Positions 1-10,073 are shown, counted from the first letter of the stretch. The stretch: DNA of 64,000 nt from Prostheceraeus crozeri (GCA_907163375.1 CAJQUW010004457.1:45718-109717); one strand, 5' to 3'. Program-made: numbers and translations. Notes: a model not told the origin generated them from the letters alone.

Positions 1-1830
1 ACAACAACAGGCTGGATAGATCTGAGTAGAGAGAGTATGTTGACAGACAGATGAGAGTCAAGTTGCGCGCTTTGTTATCAGTTTCATTTCGATTACGAGA
101 TGGTCTCTACACTCTGTTGAAGTACTCATTATCAAGAACTCTGCACATCACACCTATACACATGAGTTGCGGGTTCGAGTGCGGGTGATAGATGAGATGC
201 GATGTTTAGTTTTAGGGATGTAGTGAGTTGGTGGTGGACTAGTGATTGCGTGTAGTGAGTAGCATATATATGAGGATATACTAGTTTAAAGTTGAGTCAT
301 ATCTATATGGGATGTTTTGTTGATGCTTGTGTTGTTCTAATATGAAGGTGAGGGTGGGGTGATGGGATATTTTGTTTATTGTTGTATTGTCTATGGAATC
401 TTAGTTTGTTAGTTGGGAGTTATGTGTTGGTTGTTTGGGTTTAAGCAGAGTAGTGTACACACAAGAGTGTGTGTGTGGGTTTTAACATATGATGACAGAA
501 TGAATGTGTGTGTTGTGGGGTTATATATATATATATATATGGTTTTTTATATAGTTTGGAAAGGGGACACTCATATAGTAGATTATAGTTTTGAGGAAAA
601 TGTTGTGTATAGATGTGTGAGAGAGAGAGAGAGAGTGAGTAGTGGTGTAGGGTGTAGGAAGGGGGATGTGTGATATATATATGTGGTTGGAGGTGGGGGT
701 TGGGTTTTGTGGGGGTTGTATGGGGGTGTGTGGTGTGTTTTGGGGTGTGGGTGGGGGTGGGGTGGATGGGTTGATGATTTTTTTTTGTGGGGTTTTGGGG
801 GGTTGGGTGTTGTGGGTGTGGGGAATGATTGAGAGGGTTGGTGATGGAGTGTGGGTTGGGATGGGGTGTGTTTGTTGGGGAGATGGATTGGTGTGTGGTT
901 TTTTGGTGTGTGTTTGAGGGTGTGTGTGATTTGGGTGATGTGTTGTGGTGTGTGATGAATTTGTGTGGGGTGGTGTGTGATGTTTGAAGTGGTTGTGTCT
1001 TGATGGTTGGGTTGATTGTGTGTGTGATGGTTGGGGATTGGTGTGATATATTGTTTGTTTGTGTGATGGGTGGGCTGGGTGTGTTTGTGGTGGTGGTTGG
1101 GGTTGTTTTTTGGTTGTGTGGGTTTGTATTGGTTGTGGTGGTTTTGTGAGAATGATTTGATGTGATGTTGGTGTTGGGTTTGGTGTGTGTTGTTGAGAAT
1201 TTGTGGGAGTGTGGGGTGGGATTTGGATGTGGGGGGGGTGTGGTGTGGGGGGGGGGGATGAGGTGTGGGTGTGGTGGGTTGAGGGTGGTGGTGGTTGGGA
1301 GTGGGAGATGTGGGGTGAGTGGGGGGTGTGTGGGGGGGGGGGAGGTTTTGGTTGTGGGGGTGGGTGGGGGGGGTGGTGTTGGGTGGGATTTGGGGATGGG
1401 GTTGGTTGTGGGGGGGTGGGTGGTGGGGGGGGGTGGTTAGTTTGTGAATTTGTGATGTGGTTTGGGGGGTCGCGGTTGAGGGGTGGGGGTGGGGGGGGGT
1501 GGGGGGGAATGAGGGTGGGGTGGTGGGGTTTGGGGGGATGGGGTTGGGATTGGGTTAGGTTTTGTGAGAGTGGGTGGGGAATTTGATTGGGGTGGTTTTG
1601 GGGGTTGTGGTGGTTGGTGTTGGGGGGGGGTTGTGGTTGTGTTGGGATGGTGTGGGTTGGTTGTGAGGGGTGTGTTGTTGTTGTATTGGTGGTTGTGTTT
1701 TTGTTTTTGGTGGGGGGGGTTTTTTTGTTGGTGTGTTTTTTGGTGGGGTGTTTTTTTTTTTGTTTTTTTTTAGTATTATTGTTTTTTGGTTGGGTTTTTT
1801 ATTGTTAAATTTTTTTATATAGATTATAAT
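1..1830. repeat. G/T-rich low-complexity tract
   Basis: Cytosine falls from ordinary levels near position 1 to almost none by about 700-1800, where the plus strand is nearly all G and T with long G runs (for example around 1230-1260, 1330-1430 and 1480-1510). It includes a short (TA)n run near 523-540 and a (GA)n run near 619-634. Open frames here are G/W/V/C-only translations of low-complexity DNA and are not genes. The G runs could form quadruplexes if the sequence is real. The change to ordinary AT-rich DNA at about 1800-1850 is abrupt. Poor consensus at a contig end is a serious alternative. Confidence 0.85.
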
Positions 1831-2010
1831 GTTTTGAGGAGAAGGGGTATGGATTTATGAGATGAAATAATGTGGTGTTGTTGTTTTTTATGGAGGATAT
1901 AGTAAAAGGGATTATTGTATAATTTATGTGTATATTAATAGTTATTATTATATAGTTTGTATTGAAATATAAATTAAATCTAAATTTACATGAATTTATA
2001 TAAATACTAT
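1831..2010. other. AT-rich intergenic spacer
   Basis: This is A/T-rich single-copy-looking DNA joining the G/T tract to the first dispersed repeat. I see no gene or motif in it. Confidence 0.5.
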
Positions 2011-2113
2011 CTATTCGCTACTTTGGTGAGACTCACACCTGATCAGTCGTGTTGACCTCATTTCTATCGATAAAGGCAGACCGCAAGATTCTGAAGTCAA
2101 GAAGCATAGCTGA
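2011..2113 (+). repeat. Dispersed ~100-bp repeat, copy 1
   Basis: This matches 10665-10769 in the same orientation with few differences. The shared block begins with GCTACTTTGGTGAGACTCAC and ends with AGCTGAACC. The family is not recognised. Both copies sit next to other repeats, so it may be a piece of a larger mobile element or a small non-autonomous element. Confidence 0.7.
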
Positions 2114-2164
2114 ACCCAGATTGATAAAAATGCATGAAACTAAAAATTTCTCTTAATGGAACTT

Positions 2165-2356
2165 TAGCGTCACTCTTTCCCGACAGGGGCCAGGGTGATG
2201 CTGACGATGCTGGATTGATGATTCCTTATAAGATAGTACCACTGTTCCGGATTCCCCTCCTGTCAACTTCCAACGATACTCTTGGGGCTCGACATTAAGG
2301 TCAAAGGATCGCCATGTCAAGCATTTAATCACTGTGCCACGTAGACCACTGTGGTC
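2165..2356 (-). mobile_element. tRNA-derived SINE, copy 1
   Basis: Read on the minus strand, this has a tRNA-like head. A box-A-like segment (TGGCACAGTGATTAA) lies at about 2326-2340 and a box-B-like segment (TGTCGAGCCCC) at 2284-2294, at a spacing close to that of tRNA genes. Head and body both align to a second copy near 18600-18771, which shows it is a dispersed family. The 3' end is not well defined. RNA polymerase III would transcribe an active copy. This one is diverged and probably dead. Confidence 0.6.
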
Positions 2357-2577
2357 TTTTAACTAATGCAATGTGCATAGGTTAGCAGTTTCGATGCAAT
2401 GTATTTTGCGTGCATGTGCATGTAAACTTTCAATTTTTCGAATGACAATGAATTTTCATCATTTGCAAATGTGTATGATCATATGCGAACCTTGAATATG
2501 ACGCATTAAGGTCCCTTCAAATAGGTTATAAGTCGGTTTGAAACACCCCCAAGAGGCACTGTTGATGCACCTTTCCA

Positions 2578-2973
2578 TTGTATACAATGTCTAGCAACAA
2601 TGTTTCATATTGCAATGTTCGCCAGGAACATCTGACACTGCAGAACCGCTTACTAAATTCAACGCCAACTGACGGAACATATCGTGTGATGTTTATACGT
2701 AAGTATACTTTTGAATACGAAATTCCATTGTTTCTTTTATTTGATGAATTCGACATTTTGATGCTTCCTGTCTTCCAGGTTAGAGTATTCGCTACTGAAG
2801 ATATTCGACGATCAAGGGGGTGGACATTTAAATCCGGTGTCGATGATGCTGATTCTGAATGTGCTCTTGATGGTTGGAACGAGTGGGACATTTGCTTGCA
2901 TAACAATGATGCGACTGATGATTATGAATCACAGCTGAATGCTGTATATGCTGAAATCGAAAATAAATTTTGA
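2578..2973 (+). CDS. Hypothetical ORF or terminal exon
   Basis: An open frame of 131 codons with an acidic, D/E- and W-containing C-terminal half. I do not recognise a domain. The middle of the frame contains an intron-like segment: a GTAAGT donor near 2700 and a pyrimidine-rich acceptor ending CAG at about 2778, after which the frame reads VRVFATEDIRRSRGW. The likeliest real coding part is therefore about 2779-2973, as a 3' terminal exon ending in TGA. An AATAAA lies at 3142-3147, well placed as a polyadenylation signal. No upstream exon could be linked to it. Confidence 0.3.
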   Translation: MYTMSSNNVSYCNVRQEHLTLQNRLLNSTPTDGTYRVMFIRKYTFEYEIPLFLLFDEFDILMLPVFQVRVFATEDIRRSRGWTFKSGVDDADSECALDGWNEWDICLHNNDATDDYESQLNAVYAEIENKF

Positions 2974-3141
2974 GTTGATATTCGGATCTCATCGATGTAC
3001 GCCGGGATAGTATTACAGTGTACATGACATTCATGGCGCCAATTCGCTAACATGTTACCTGCAAATGTGCTTCTAACTTCGGGTTGCATTTTTTCACTTA
3101 TCACTTTGTATATTCCTCCTACTTTTGTACAAATTCAAATC

Positions 3142-3147
3142 AATAAA
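3142..3147 (+). promoter_or_regulatory. Candidate polyadenylation signal
   Basis: AATAAA about 170 bases beyond the stop codon of the 2578-2973 frame. It supports that frame being the 3' end of a gene, but such hexamers are common in AT-rich DNA. Confidence 0.3.
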
Positions 3148-3534
3148 TTTATGGAATCAAAGCTGTGTTTATTGTGTACCTATATATTCATCTATCGTAA
3201 ATCGACACACGGTTTTGTTAACCGATGAATACAGTACAAAAAACTACAGCATTTCTACAAAAATCATGTACAGTATTAATATTATTCCTGATATCGCGCT
3301 GCATGTGTCGTAGTGGCAGATCTGCTGTTCCATCAGACGATAAAATAGTTGGCAGTACATTTACACTACCACGGAATATGAGTTGCTACCTCTTTGAGTG
3401 CTATTAAAAACTCGGCATTGGATATTTTTACCTCTCTGCAGCTATTAATCGAATTTTTGGTAACTAAATCAAGTCAGCAGCATCATTCATTACTCCGTTG
3501 TCAACTGTAAGTGTGGTATATAGACCTGCATTAT
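3148..3534. other. Spacer without recognisable gene
   Basis: AT-rich DNA between the candidate terminal exon and the mariner-like remnant. The short open frames do not resemble any family I know. Confidence 0.4.
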
Positions 3535-4042
3535 AAAGCTCCAGACCCAGTAGACGCAGGCTGAGAGGTCAGGCGATCGTGCTGGCTAGTCTATCCTACC
3601 TCTTCGTCCGATACATCTGCCAGTCAATTCGGCGTTAATAATTTCTCTGGCTCTCCTGTAGTAATGGGGTGGTGCCACATCTGCGGCCTCCTTTTGAAAC
3701 AAGGTAGGTCCTACAGCCTTATTTTGTAAAATATCACAGTAAACTTCGCCAGACATTGTGTTTGGACTGATATCATAATCGATAGGCCCACGGTAAGCGA
3801 TGCAGACACAAACTCACGGTACCGGTGCAGACAAGTTTGACGAAATTATCTCTTCAAGGTCTTGCATTACCCCAATAGTGGATATTATGTTTATTGACGG
3901 TTCCATCAAGATGGAATACACGCTCATATGAAAATGTTGACTTCCTCAGCATAGCTGGATCTTCAGTGAACATGTTCTGCCTTATCTCACAAAATTGGAT
4001 TCTCCTATCATCGTCTCCATCGTACAATTTAAGCTGTCCATA
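3535..4042 (-). pseudogene. Mariner/Tc1-like transposase, C-terminal half
   Basis: Minus-strand translation in shifting frames resembles the DDE transposase family whose C-terminus reads 'WPxRSPDLTPLDFFLWG'. Here it reads GRRGRID, then a TAG where the family has W, then PARSPDL. Upstream are matches to 'QFCE', 'FSYERVFHLDGTVNKHN' (family: FSDEATFHxxGxVNRHN) and 'GPTLFQ'. Several stops and frame changes show it is long dead. The N-terminal half lies beyond the nested insertions at 7885-8340, so this is the outermost and oldest layer of the nest. Confidence 0.75.
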
Positions 4043-4244
4043 GAATGTAAACTCTAGGGCACGAAATTTCGCTTGAATTAGGCACGAAATTTAGGCATCA
4101 ATTCTAAACAACACAAGGCACGAAGTTCGTAGTGCCTTTGATTTTTCTTTCGATTTCATTGGATAAACAAATATTTAGTTTGGTGCCTATTACTGCCTAG
4201 TGGCGCCTCCTACTGGTGCCTCGAGGCACCAGAAAGGCACTAAC
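4043..4244 (+). mobile_element. TA-flanked MITE, copy A, left part
   Basis: Left portion of a small non-autonomous DNA element. Its other end is 7841-7884 and the intact relative lies at 10379-10650. The left end reads GAATGTAAACTCTAGGGCAC and the right end is its inverse, ending GTTTACAGTG. TA flanks both ends. The interior is rich in the words GGCACGAA and TGCCT. It was inserted into the mariner-like remnant and later split by the hAT element. Confidence 0.85.
4237..4244 (+). repeat. 8-bp target duplication of hAT, left
   Basis: GCACTAAC immediately before the hAT terminal CAGGGTGGG. An identical copy lies at 7833-7840. Eight bases is the hAT superfamily's hallmark. Confidence 0.95.
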
Positions 4245-4841
4245 CAGGGTGGGAAAAAACATGTTTTAAACGTTTTTTTTAAAAAAACATGTTTTAAACA
4301 TGTATTTTTCAAATTCTTCTTGTAGGCTTATTCCATTGATACAAAATGCAGGCTCATCAATTTTATAGACTGAAAAGAGATAAAATCAGCATTTTCTATG
4401 AAAAATGAATTCACATTGTCAAAATGCAACGAAAATGTTACCGAAACCATGATCAAATTGTTAGGCGTAGGCTTAGCGTATGCATGATGATATTCTGCTC
4501 CGTTGGTAGCATGAATAGATGAACACGAAATTACTAGGCAATGGCTAACATTAACGAATATGTGATGAGCTTTTTGATGAAAAAGTTATGGCATAATGAA
4601 ATTAAATGGCACTTTTTAATGCAGGTATAAGTCTACACATTTAGATAATATGACATGTCAGCCTACCATCACCCCATGGACGTGATATTTTTAAGAAATG
4701 ATAGCGATTGACCCCAAAGCAAATTAAATACTACTTTGAGTTTATGGTAATTTAAGTGATGATGATGTAATTGAAAACAATATGTTCAAAATGCAATAAA
4801 TGCGTCTATAATTGTTGAAGAAGAATTTCTTGTACCGTAGT

Positions 4842-6470
4842 TCATTTGTTATAGTGTTTGTATAGGAAGCACATTTTCCCAGCCTTCTCTACTCCTAGAT
4901 TATTCCGCAGTTTTCCATAAGTCAATCCCATTGTGCTGAACTGTCTTTCTAGAGCCGCGGTGTTGCATGGAGTGCAGCTCAATGCCTTCCTAATGCGCGA
5001 GAGCTTCTCATCGAAACCCATTCTCCTCCCGGCTTCCCACCAATTTGCAGAATGAACCCCTTCCTCAAAAAGCTCGTCTGTATACGGGGATGCCTTCGCA
5101 AGATATAGGGTTAATGCTGCAGAGACTCCTGGCTGAGCACACACTATGAAGTTTCGAGCAATTCTCGTCTGCTCTGCTGTTCAATTTTTCTCCATTGGAT
5201 CTGGGGTCCAACAGGTTTGCAGCAAGCACTGCTGGCTGTAATGCCATCTCCATTCTCTTTTGGATCACGTGCTGGCAGTCTTCGGGAACCCTTTCGACCA
5301 AATCCTTCCACAAATCCAGCACTTCTCCCATTGTCCCGTCGTCCATTTGACACTTATCTAGGAACGTGGAAATAGGATCCAACACCTGCAAAACTTGTGA
5401 AGATAATCTTTTGAATGAGATATTGTCCATGGTTTTATAAATGGCATCTCCATCTTTCAAAAGGTTGAACGATATCTAGGCTATCACATTGAAATGATCA
5501 CAGAAATATTGAAGCAAATCTCGAGAGGAACTCCAGCGTGTTTCACATAAAGATGGAGGTCTTTTTAATCCTGCCTTTTTCAATCCATTGCTTGCAGTGT
5601 GGTTATTGCGCGGCCATTTCATCACCTGATTTGCTTTCAAAATAACATTATTGAATTTTTGCATGCTGGAAATGTCTTTCGCAACCAAATTGGCTATATG
5701 TGCCTGGCACCCAAAACAAGCAACGATATCGGAATTCACATCAGCTAGCTTGTTACGCATAGCATTCATATTACTAGCATTATCAGTATTAACTGTTGTA
5801 ATTTCAATTTCCCACTCACGTTTCGCAATAACTATGTATTTGGTCACTAATTCAACAAGATATTCTGTTGTGTGCGGATTCCCACTAGTGTCAACCTATC
5901 AGAAATGTTTCACCATTGACAATAACAGCAATGCCAATCGCAGAATCATTAACAAGATTTGTTCAACCATTAATCGATAAAGTACCGATCTTATTTCTCA
6001 CTCGCTGACTTAATTGACTTTTTTCAGCATCGAATAATTCATCCAAAAGCTCACCTGCCAAAACATGACGATCTGGAACATTCACTCCAGGGCGTAGCAT
6101 CTGAATCAACTTTGTAAACTCTCGATGGTTTGCTGCTCGAAAAGAACTGTTAGTTGCGACGATATATTTTGTAATCTGCAAATTTATACGGTGAGACAAA
6201 TCCTTGGAAGTGGCAGTAATAGAATCAGTCATTAATCTCTGTTTTTTGCATGGAACCTCTGGCCCGTCTTGCAGCGATGATACTTCTTCTTCGGAAGCGG
6301 TTTGATTGTTCGATGATTTTGATCTCCGAGCTTCACACCTTCGAAGTGACTCTTCATTCTTGCACTATTGTAACTATATCGAAGTTGCAATATCGGCATT
6401 TAGCTCGCTCCGATCCGTTAATTTTCACTTTGATGAAATTATTCCACACTGGGTCTAACGATCTTGGCAT
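4842..6470 (-). pseudogene. hAT transposase (BED, RNase H-like, dimerisation)
   Basis: Starts with MPRSLDPVWNNF at 6470, a BED-type zinc finger (W, then KCRYC), followed by a frameshift. A middle segment at 5963-6232 carries the region before the catalytic core. Next come NTDNASNMN, then CQAHIANLVAKD and ETRWSSS at 5476-5847, the usual hAT core landmarks. The C-terminal piece at 4842-5144 has the dimerisation motif ALERQFSTMGLTYGKLRN. At least three or four stops or frameshifts separate the pieces, so no active protein is expected. Overall length, about 540 codons, is normal for the family. Confidence 0.88.
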
Positions 6471-7051
6471 TTTCACGACGCGATTGACAGTCTGATGGTG
6501 TTACGTGATGCAATTCACTTGATGTTCTGACCTGGTTTCCTATATGTCTATGGTTTTGACGAGAGCGTAAGTTAGAGGTGTTCCCATCATTCAAAATCGC
6601 ATGAAGCAAGCCCCTATGAGTCATCCGACTCATCAGTCAATATCACTCAGCTGCGGCCATTTGATATGAACCGTCAGCGTACTATTTATATCCAGCATAA
6701 TGCTAGCAACACAATTAATAATATAATATAATCCAAGCAGTCCAGATATCAATGTCTGTACGTCAACGTCAATGTCAGCGCGTACGGGAATCAAGCGACT
6801 GAGTTTGTATGGCGTGTGTGATCATTGATCAGCGTGATTGTATCATATATAGTAGGTAAGGAAGACAGCAGAAACCACAGTGCCTCGCTGTTACATGGAA
6901 CAAAACAGATTTTATGTGAAGGCATTAACCACACTAGCCGCTCTTATAGTCTATCAGCTGACTCATAATCTATAGGCCTAATGGTGGTAGGTAGATTCTG
7001 CTTTGACAGTCTGACCAGATGATTCTAGAAATCATCGAATTATTTGATTTT

Positions 7052-7087
7052 AATTTGTTCTATAAGTCACGTGGTTACAATCTGCAA
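7052..7087 (+). repeat. 36-bp inverted repeat, left arm
   Basis: Perfect reverse complement of 7588-7623. Inside the Penelope-like insertion the right arm is part of the coding sequence and the left arm is an inverted copy placed at the opposite end. Confidence 0.9.
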
Positions 7088-7140
7088 CGAAGAAAAGGTT
7101 ATTTAAATACTACGTATAAACAATTAAACAATAGGTATTG

Positions 7141-7641
7141 TTAGTTAAATATCTTTAAGAAATAAGAGCTACCATTATAACCTAATGTTCGGTTAAGCAA
7201 TGGATTGCTACTAAAAATTTTTATAGATTCAACAATGCTAATCTCAAAGTCCGAGTTTCCACGGTAAATGATTTTAAAGCAATCATTATAGTTACGAAAA
7301 CAATGGTTACATTGTTCTATGTGTTTTGCAATGGCACTATTGCAACTTAAGTGTTCAAGTTTACGTTGATGCAGACTTCTTTTGGTTTTGCCAATATATT
7401 GGCAATCAGGATCAACCTGATATTGAAAGCAATAGACAAGACGCGATTGCATGTCTGGACCTAACTTACTTTTAAGGGAGAAATATCTTCCAGTCTTGAA
7501 CGAGGTCATAACAACCTTGCATTCCAAGTTAAGTTTACGAAATATTTTTACTAACTTATTACTAAATTTCTGTGATCTGCTCGTGATTTGCAGATTGTAA
7601 CCACGTGACTTATAGAACAAATTGACTGAGTAGATCTCCAC
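7141..7641 (-). CDS. GIY-YIG endonuclease domain (Penelope-like)
   Basis: An open frame of 166 codons. The GIY-YIG core is recognisable as RLVYCFQYQVDPDCQYIGKT followed by KRSLHQRKLEH: the first Y, then the YIG triad, then the R of the domain's second motif. A conserved His-rich stretch (AIAKHIEQCNHC) follows. This domain order, after a linker with KTGRYFSLKSKL, is typical of the C-terminus of Penelope-like retroelements, where the nuclease nicks target DNA. The frame has no internal stop, which suggests a recent insertion. It begins with GTG at the truncated 5' end, so no natural start is present. Confidence 0.85.
   Translation of the reverse strand: MEIYSVNLFYKSRGYNLQITSRSQKFSNKLVKIFRKLNLECKVVMTSFKTGRYFSLKSKLGPDMQSRLVYCFQYQVDPDCQYIGKTKRSLHQRKLEHLSCNSAIAKHIEQCNHCFRNYNDCFKIIYRGNSDFEISIVESIKIFSSNPLLNRTLGYNGSSYFLKIFN
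7588..7623 (-). repeat. 36-bp inverted repeat, right arm
   Basis: Partner of 7052-7087. It encodes the NLFYKSRGYNLQ stretch of the Penelope-like frame. Confidence 0.9.
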
Positions 7642-7832
7642 CGTCTAAACATTCGTTATTTGATTTTAAGCCTTCGTTGACCGATAAGAACTCCGATTTC
7701 GTGCAGTTGCAAATGGAATCCTGAGAGTTAAATATTTTTCAAATATATGTTTTAAACATGTTTTTTCAGCGTGTTTTAAACAGTGTTTTAAACACTGTTT
7801 TAAACAATGTGTTTAAAACATTACCCACCCTG

Positions 7833-7840
7833 GCACTAAC
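7833..7840 (+). repeat. 8-bp target duplication of hAT, right
   Basis: GCACTAAC directly after the terminal CCCACCCTG of the hAT element, identical to 4237-4244. Confidence 0.95.
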
Positions 7841-7884
7841 TAGGCCCTAACTGGCACGAAATTAGTGCCCTACAGTTTACAGTG
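7841..7884 (+). mobile_element. TA-flanked MITE, copy A, right part
   Basis: Continues the MITE interrupted at 4244 and ends with the terminal repeat GTTTACAGTG followed by TA. The same end occurs at 10641-10652. Confidence 0.85.
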
Positions 7885-8340
7885 TAGTTTGGCTTCAATG
7901 GCTTCATTCCTTTATTGTGTAACATGCGAAGAACGATCCTTTAATTGTGAAATATCCATCACCATAGAAAGCTGTGTCTAGAAATGGACCTGATGTGACC
8001 GCTGCAGCAACTTTGTCTTTGTTTTATTCAGTTTGATTTGTTATCTTATCGACCGTCCACATTTTTGTCGGCTTCCAATATTTAATTATCGTAGATCTGC
8101 TCGGAGCATCCTTATTATTGAAGTGATCAAAAAAGATTCTGCTATTCTTCAATATTGTCTATGGCAAATGCTGTATCCGTCATTTTTTTCTTTGGGTGTA
8201 TAGCGACTCGCAGCCAGCCATGATAACAAACTGGACCAGCAACTATTCTACTTTCCGCTTTAAGTGTCCAATTTGTAGCCTAATAGCTATCTATGCGAAG
8301 CAGCGAATCGATCACAATAGAACGTTGAAATTTCAAATAT
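7885..8340 (-). pseudogene. Mariner/Tc1-like transposase, N-terminal half
   Basis: Minus-strand frames carry family features: a helix-turn-helix-like NNKDAPSRSTIIKYWKPT segment near 8070-8115 and a downstream segment reading TAFYGDGYFTIKGS. It is the upstream part of the remnant at 3535-4042, separated only by the nested insertions. Multiple stops are present. The outer ends of this element could not be identified. Confidence 0.5.
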
Positions 8341-8460
8341 AAGTAAATTATCTTCTCAATTGTCATTTCAAGTATAGACTGAGTCGTAAAAAGCCGCGTT
8401 TTTTTCATTGAAAACGACTATAATAAATGACTTAAATTGTTGTCAATATGAAGAAACATT

Positions 8461-8564
8461 GCATTCAAATTGAGCAGATATCTGCATAGTCGTATTGAAA
8501 AATTGACGTCAATAAGAAGACGTAAAATGGCATTCAAATTGAGCAGATATCTACATAGTCGTAT
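8461..8564 (+). repeat. Two 35-bp direct repeats at 69-bp spacing
   Basis: Copies at 8461-8495 and 8530-8564 begin GCATTCAAATTGAGCAGATA and differ at one base. The sequence before each copy is also related. They lie just inside the left inverted end, a usual place for internal transposase-binding sites. Confidence 0.85.
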
Positions 8565-8665
8565 CGATTATTGTAGTAAATTATTCAATTATTAATATTA
8601 TTTCAATTATCAATTATTAATTATGATAAATTATTTAAATTCTACATTGCAAGATTTCTAGCCAC

Positions 8666-9805
8666 TTGGACAACATCATCTCAATTGGCAATAATATTGG
8701 CATTCAGCATGGAATGTACAAAAGAAAAAATGTATTTCTAAAATTGAATCTCTCAAAAGGTGCAACTATACAGCGACAAAAATCCATACGATCCTACTGC
8801 AGTCCTGGCCAGATCAATCATCAAGTGTCAGAAGGATACAAGAATTATGCAAAGAATTCAAAGAAGGAAACAGATGCACTTGCAGCCGAATCGATGGTAG
8901 TGGCAGAAATTACTCCGACGAAAGATATAAAAAAGTAGCCTAGAAGAAATCAAACGTTTGATTGATGATAACAACAGCTTGTCAACAAGAGCTGAAGACA
9001 GAGTCAACAAGCACGAACTGTTGACATCACTCAATCAATGCCACAGAGAATCCTAAGCGAAAATCTGGAGAAGATGTGGATTCATACTCGTTGGGTTCCT
9101 CATCAATTGACTCCATATAACAAGGCCGTCAGGTATGAAGGGTGCTAAGATATGCTCGAACAACTGAAGTCGCGTTTAACAAGAAAGAATTTGATTCCAA
9201 TAGACGAGAAATGGATTTACCTGCGAAATATGAATCCACGCAATACTATCGGAAGCTGGGTTACTCCAGGTGGCGATTCTCCTCCTACCAAAACTGCCAA
9301 AAGAACACACATGGAAGCAAAAGTCATGTTTATCTTGGCTCTATCACAGAGGCACATTGGCAGAGGCACTATCACATTGGCCACCATTACTTTGAGATCT
9401 TGCGTCAATGCGAGACTGTCAACTCCGAAAGATACGCGCAATTCCTAAGAAATCTGGAAAATCATGTGAAGACATTGCCTCAGCCCATATTGTTTCAAAA
9501 CGTTCGACTGATTCAAGACAATTCTCACGACCACACGTATCTGCAATCACCACAAACTTCCTCATTGAAATAAATGTACGGTTATTAAAGCAACCACCCT
9601 ACAGCCCTGACTGTAATTTATGCGATTGCTACGCTTTCCCAAGACTGGAATCCGTAAAAAAAGTGATTTCGTTGTTGTGCATGAAATCCATGACTTTTTG
9701 AATGAAGAACTTCCAAAATTTACAGCACTTCGAATGGAAAAGGCATTGAAAGAACTGGAAGAGCACTTGGAAAGAGTTATTGCAGCCAGAGGTGACTATG
9801 TTTAG
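8666..9805 (+). pseudogene. Tc1/mariner-like transposase
   Basis: The gene is in at least three frames. The N-terminal part (8666-8938) is poorly conserved. The catalytic core begins about 9150 with LIPIDEKWIYLRN (first catalytic D at 9203-9205), then NTIGSWVTPGGDSPP. It continues with LIQDNSHDHT (second D at 9517-9519), where the family usually has QDNARPH. It ends with PPYSPDCNLCDCYAFPRLES, matching the family's PPYSPDLNxCDxxLFPxLE. Several stops and frame shifts interrupt it, so it is non-functional. The family is of the IS630/Tc1/mariner type. Confidence 0.82.
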
Positions 9806-9947
9806 GGAATTCGTGAATATTTTGAAATGACTTTGTGATTGATAATAAAGATTTAAGGAAAAAACGCGGTTTTTTACGACTCAGCCTATATATTTTTTTC
9901 ATCGACAGAGACATGAGCATCACTTGCGCTAAATTTCATGAAGAAAA

Positions 9948-10073
9948 CTTTATCATGACCGAAAAGAGGATCTCCTAAGGATCACGATGAAAAAATCGGT
10001 TCAGAACTAAGGATTTTGCGGGTGAAAGACACGTTTTTCGATAATTGTGTTGTTATATAAAATGAATTTACCC
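9948..10073 (+). repeat. Truncated copy of the GGGTAAATC-ended repeat
   Basis: Matches 21847-21978 over its whole length: TCATGACCGAAAAGAGG at the start, CCTAAGGATC in the middle and a TTGTTATATAAAATG/AATTTACCC end. Only the right half of the element is present. Confidence 0.8.

Larger units (their letters stand above)
7054..7655 (-). mobile_element. Penelope-like element, truncated
   Basis: A 602-bp insertion inside the hAT element, bounded by the direct repeat TTATTTGATTTTAA at 7040-7053 and 7656-7669 (a 14-bp target duplication). It encodes only the C-terminal region of a Penelope-like protein with its GIY-YIG endonuclease domain, and the reverse transcriptase is missing. A 36-bp perfect inverted repeat (7052-7087 and 7588-7623) links the two ends. 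This looks like a twin-priming or snap-back product of 5'-truncated retrotransposition. Confidence 0.85.
4245..7832 (-). mobile_element. hAT DNA transposon, degenerate
   Basis: A 3588-bp element. The ends are CAGGGTGGG-type inverted repeats followed on both sides by subterminal repeats built on ATGTTTTAAAC, and it is flanked by a perfect 8-bp duplication. The transposase reads on the minus strand from about 6470 to 4842 in several broken frames. It is inserted in a MITE and is itself split by a Penelope-like insertion at 7054-7655 in its transposase-upstream region. The intact termini and target duplication suggest a younger insertion than the mariner-like host, but the open frames are decayed. 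Confidence 0.93.
8375..9888 (+). mobile_element. Tc1/mariner-type transposon, degenerate
   Basis: About 1514 bp with inverted ends. The left end reads TAGACTGAGTCGTAAAAAGC and the right end is the near-perfect inverse, built on GAGTCGTAAAAAACCGCG, followed by T-rich bases. TA flanks both ends. A transposase with family-specific motifs lies between them. The 5' non-coding part holds two 35-bp direct repeats. Recent enough to keep its ends, but the gene is broken. Confidence 0.88.

Noticed and set aside
1-1830. Telomere at the left end
   Set aside because: No tandem telomeric hexamer or heptamer is present, and the G-rich strand has the wrong orientation for a left chromosome end.
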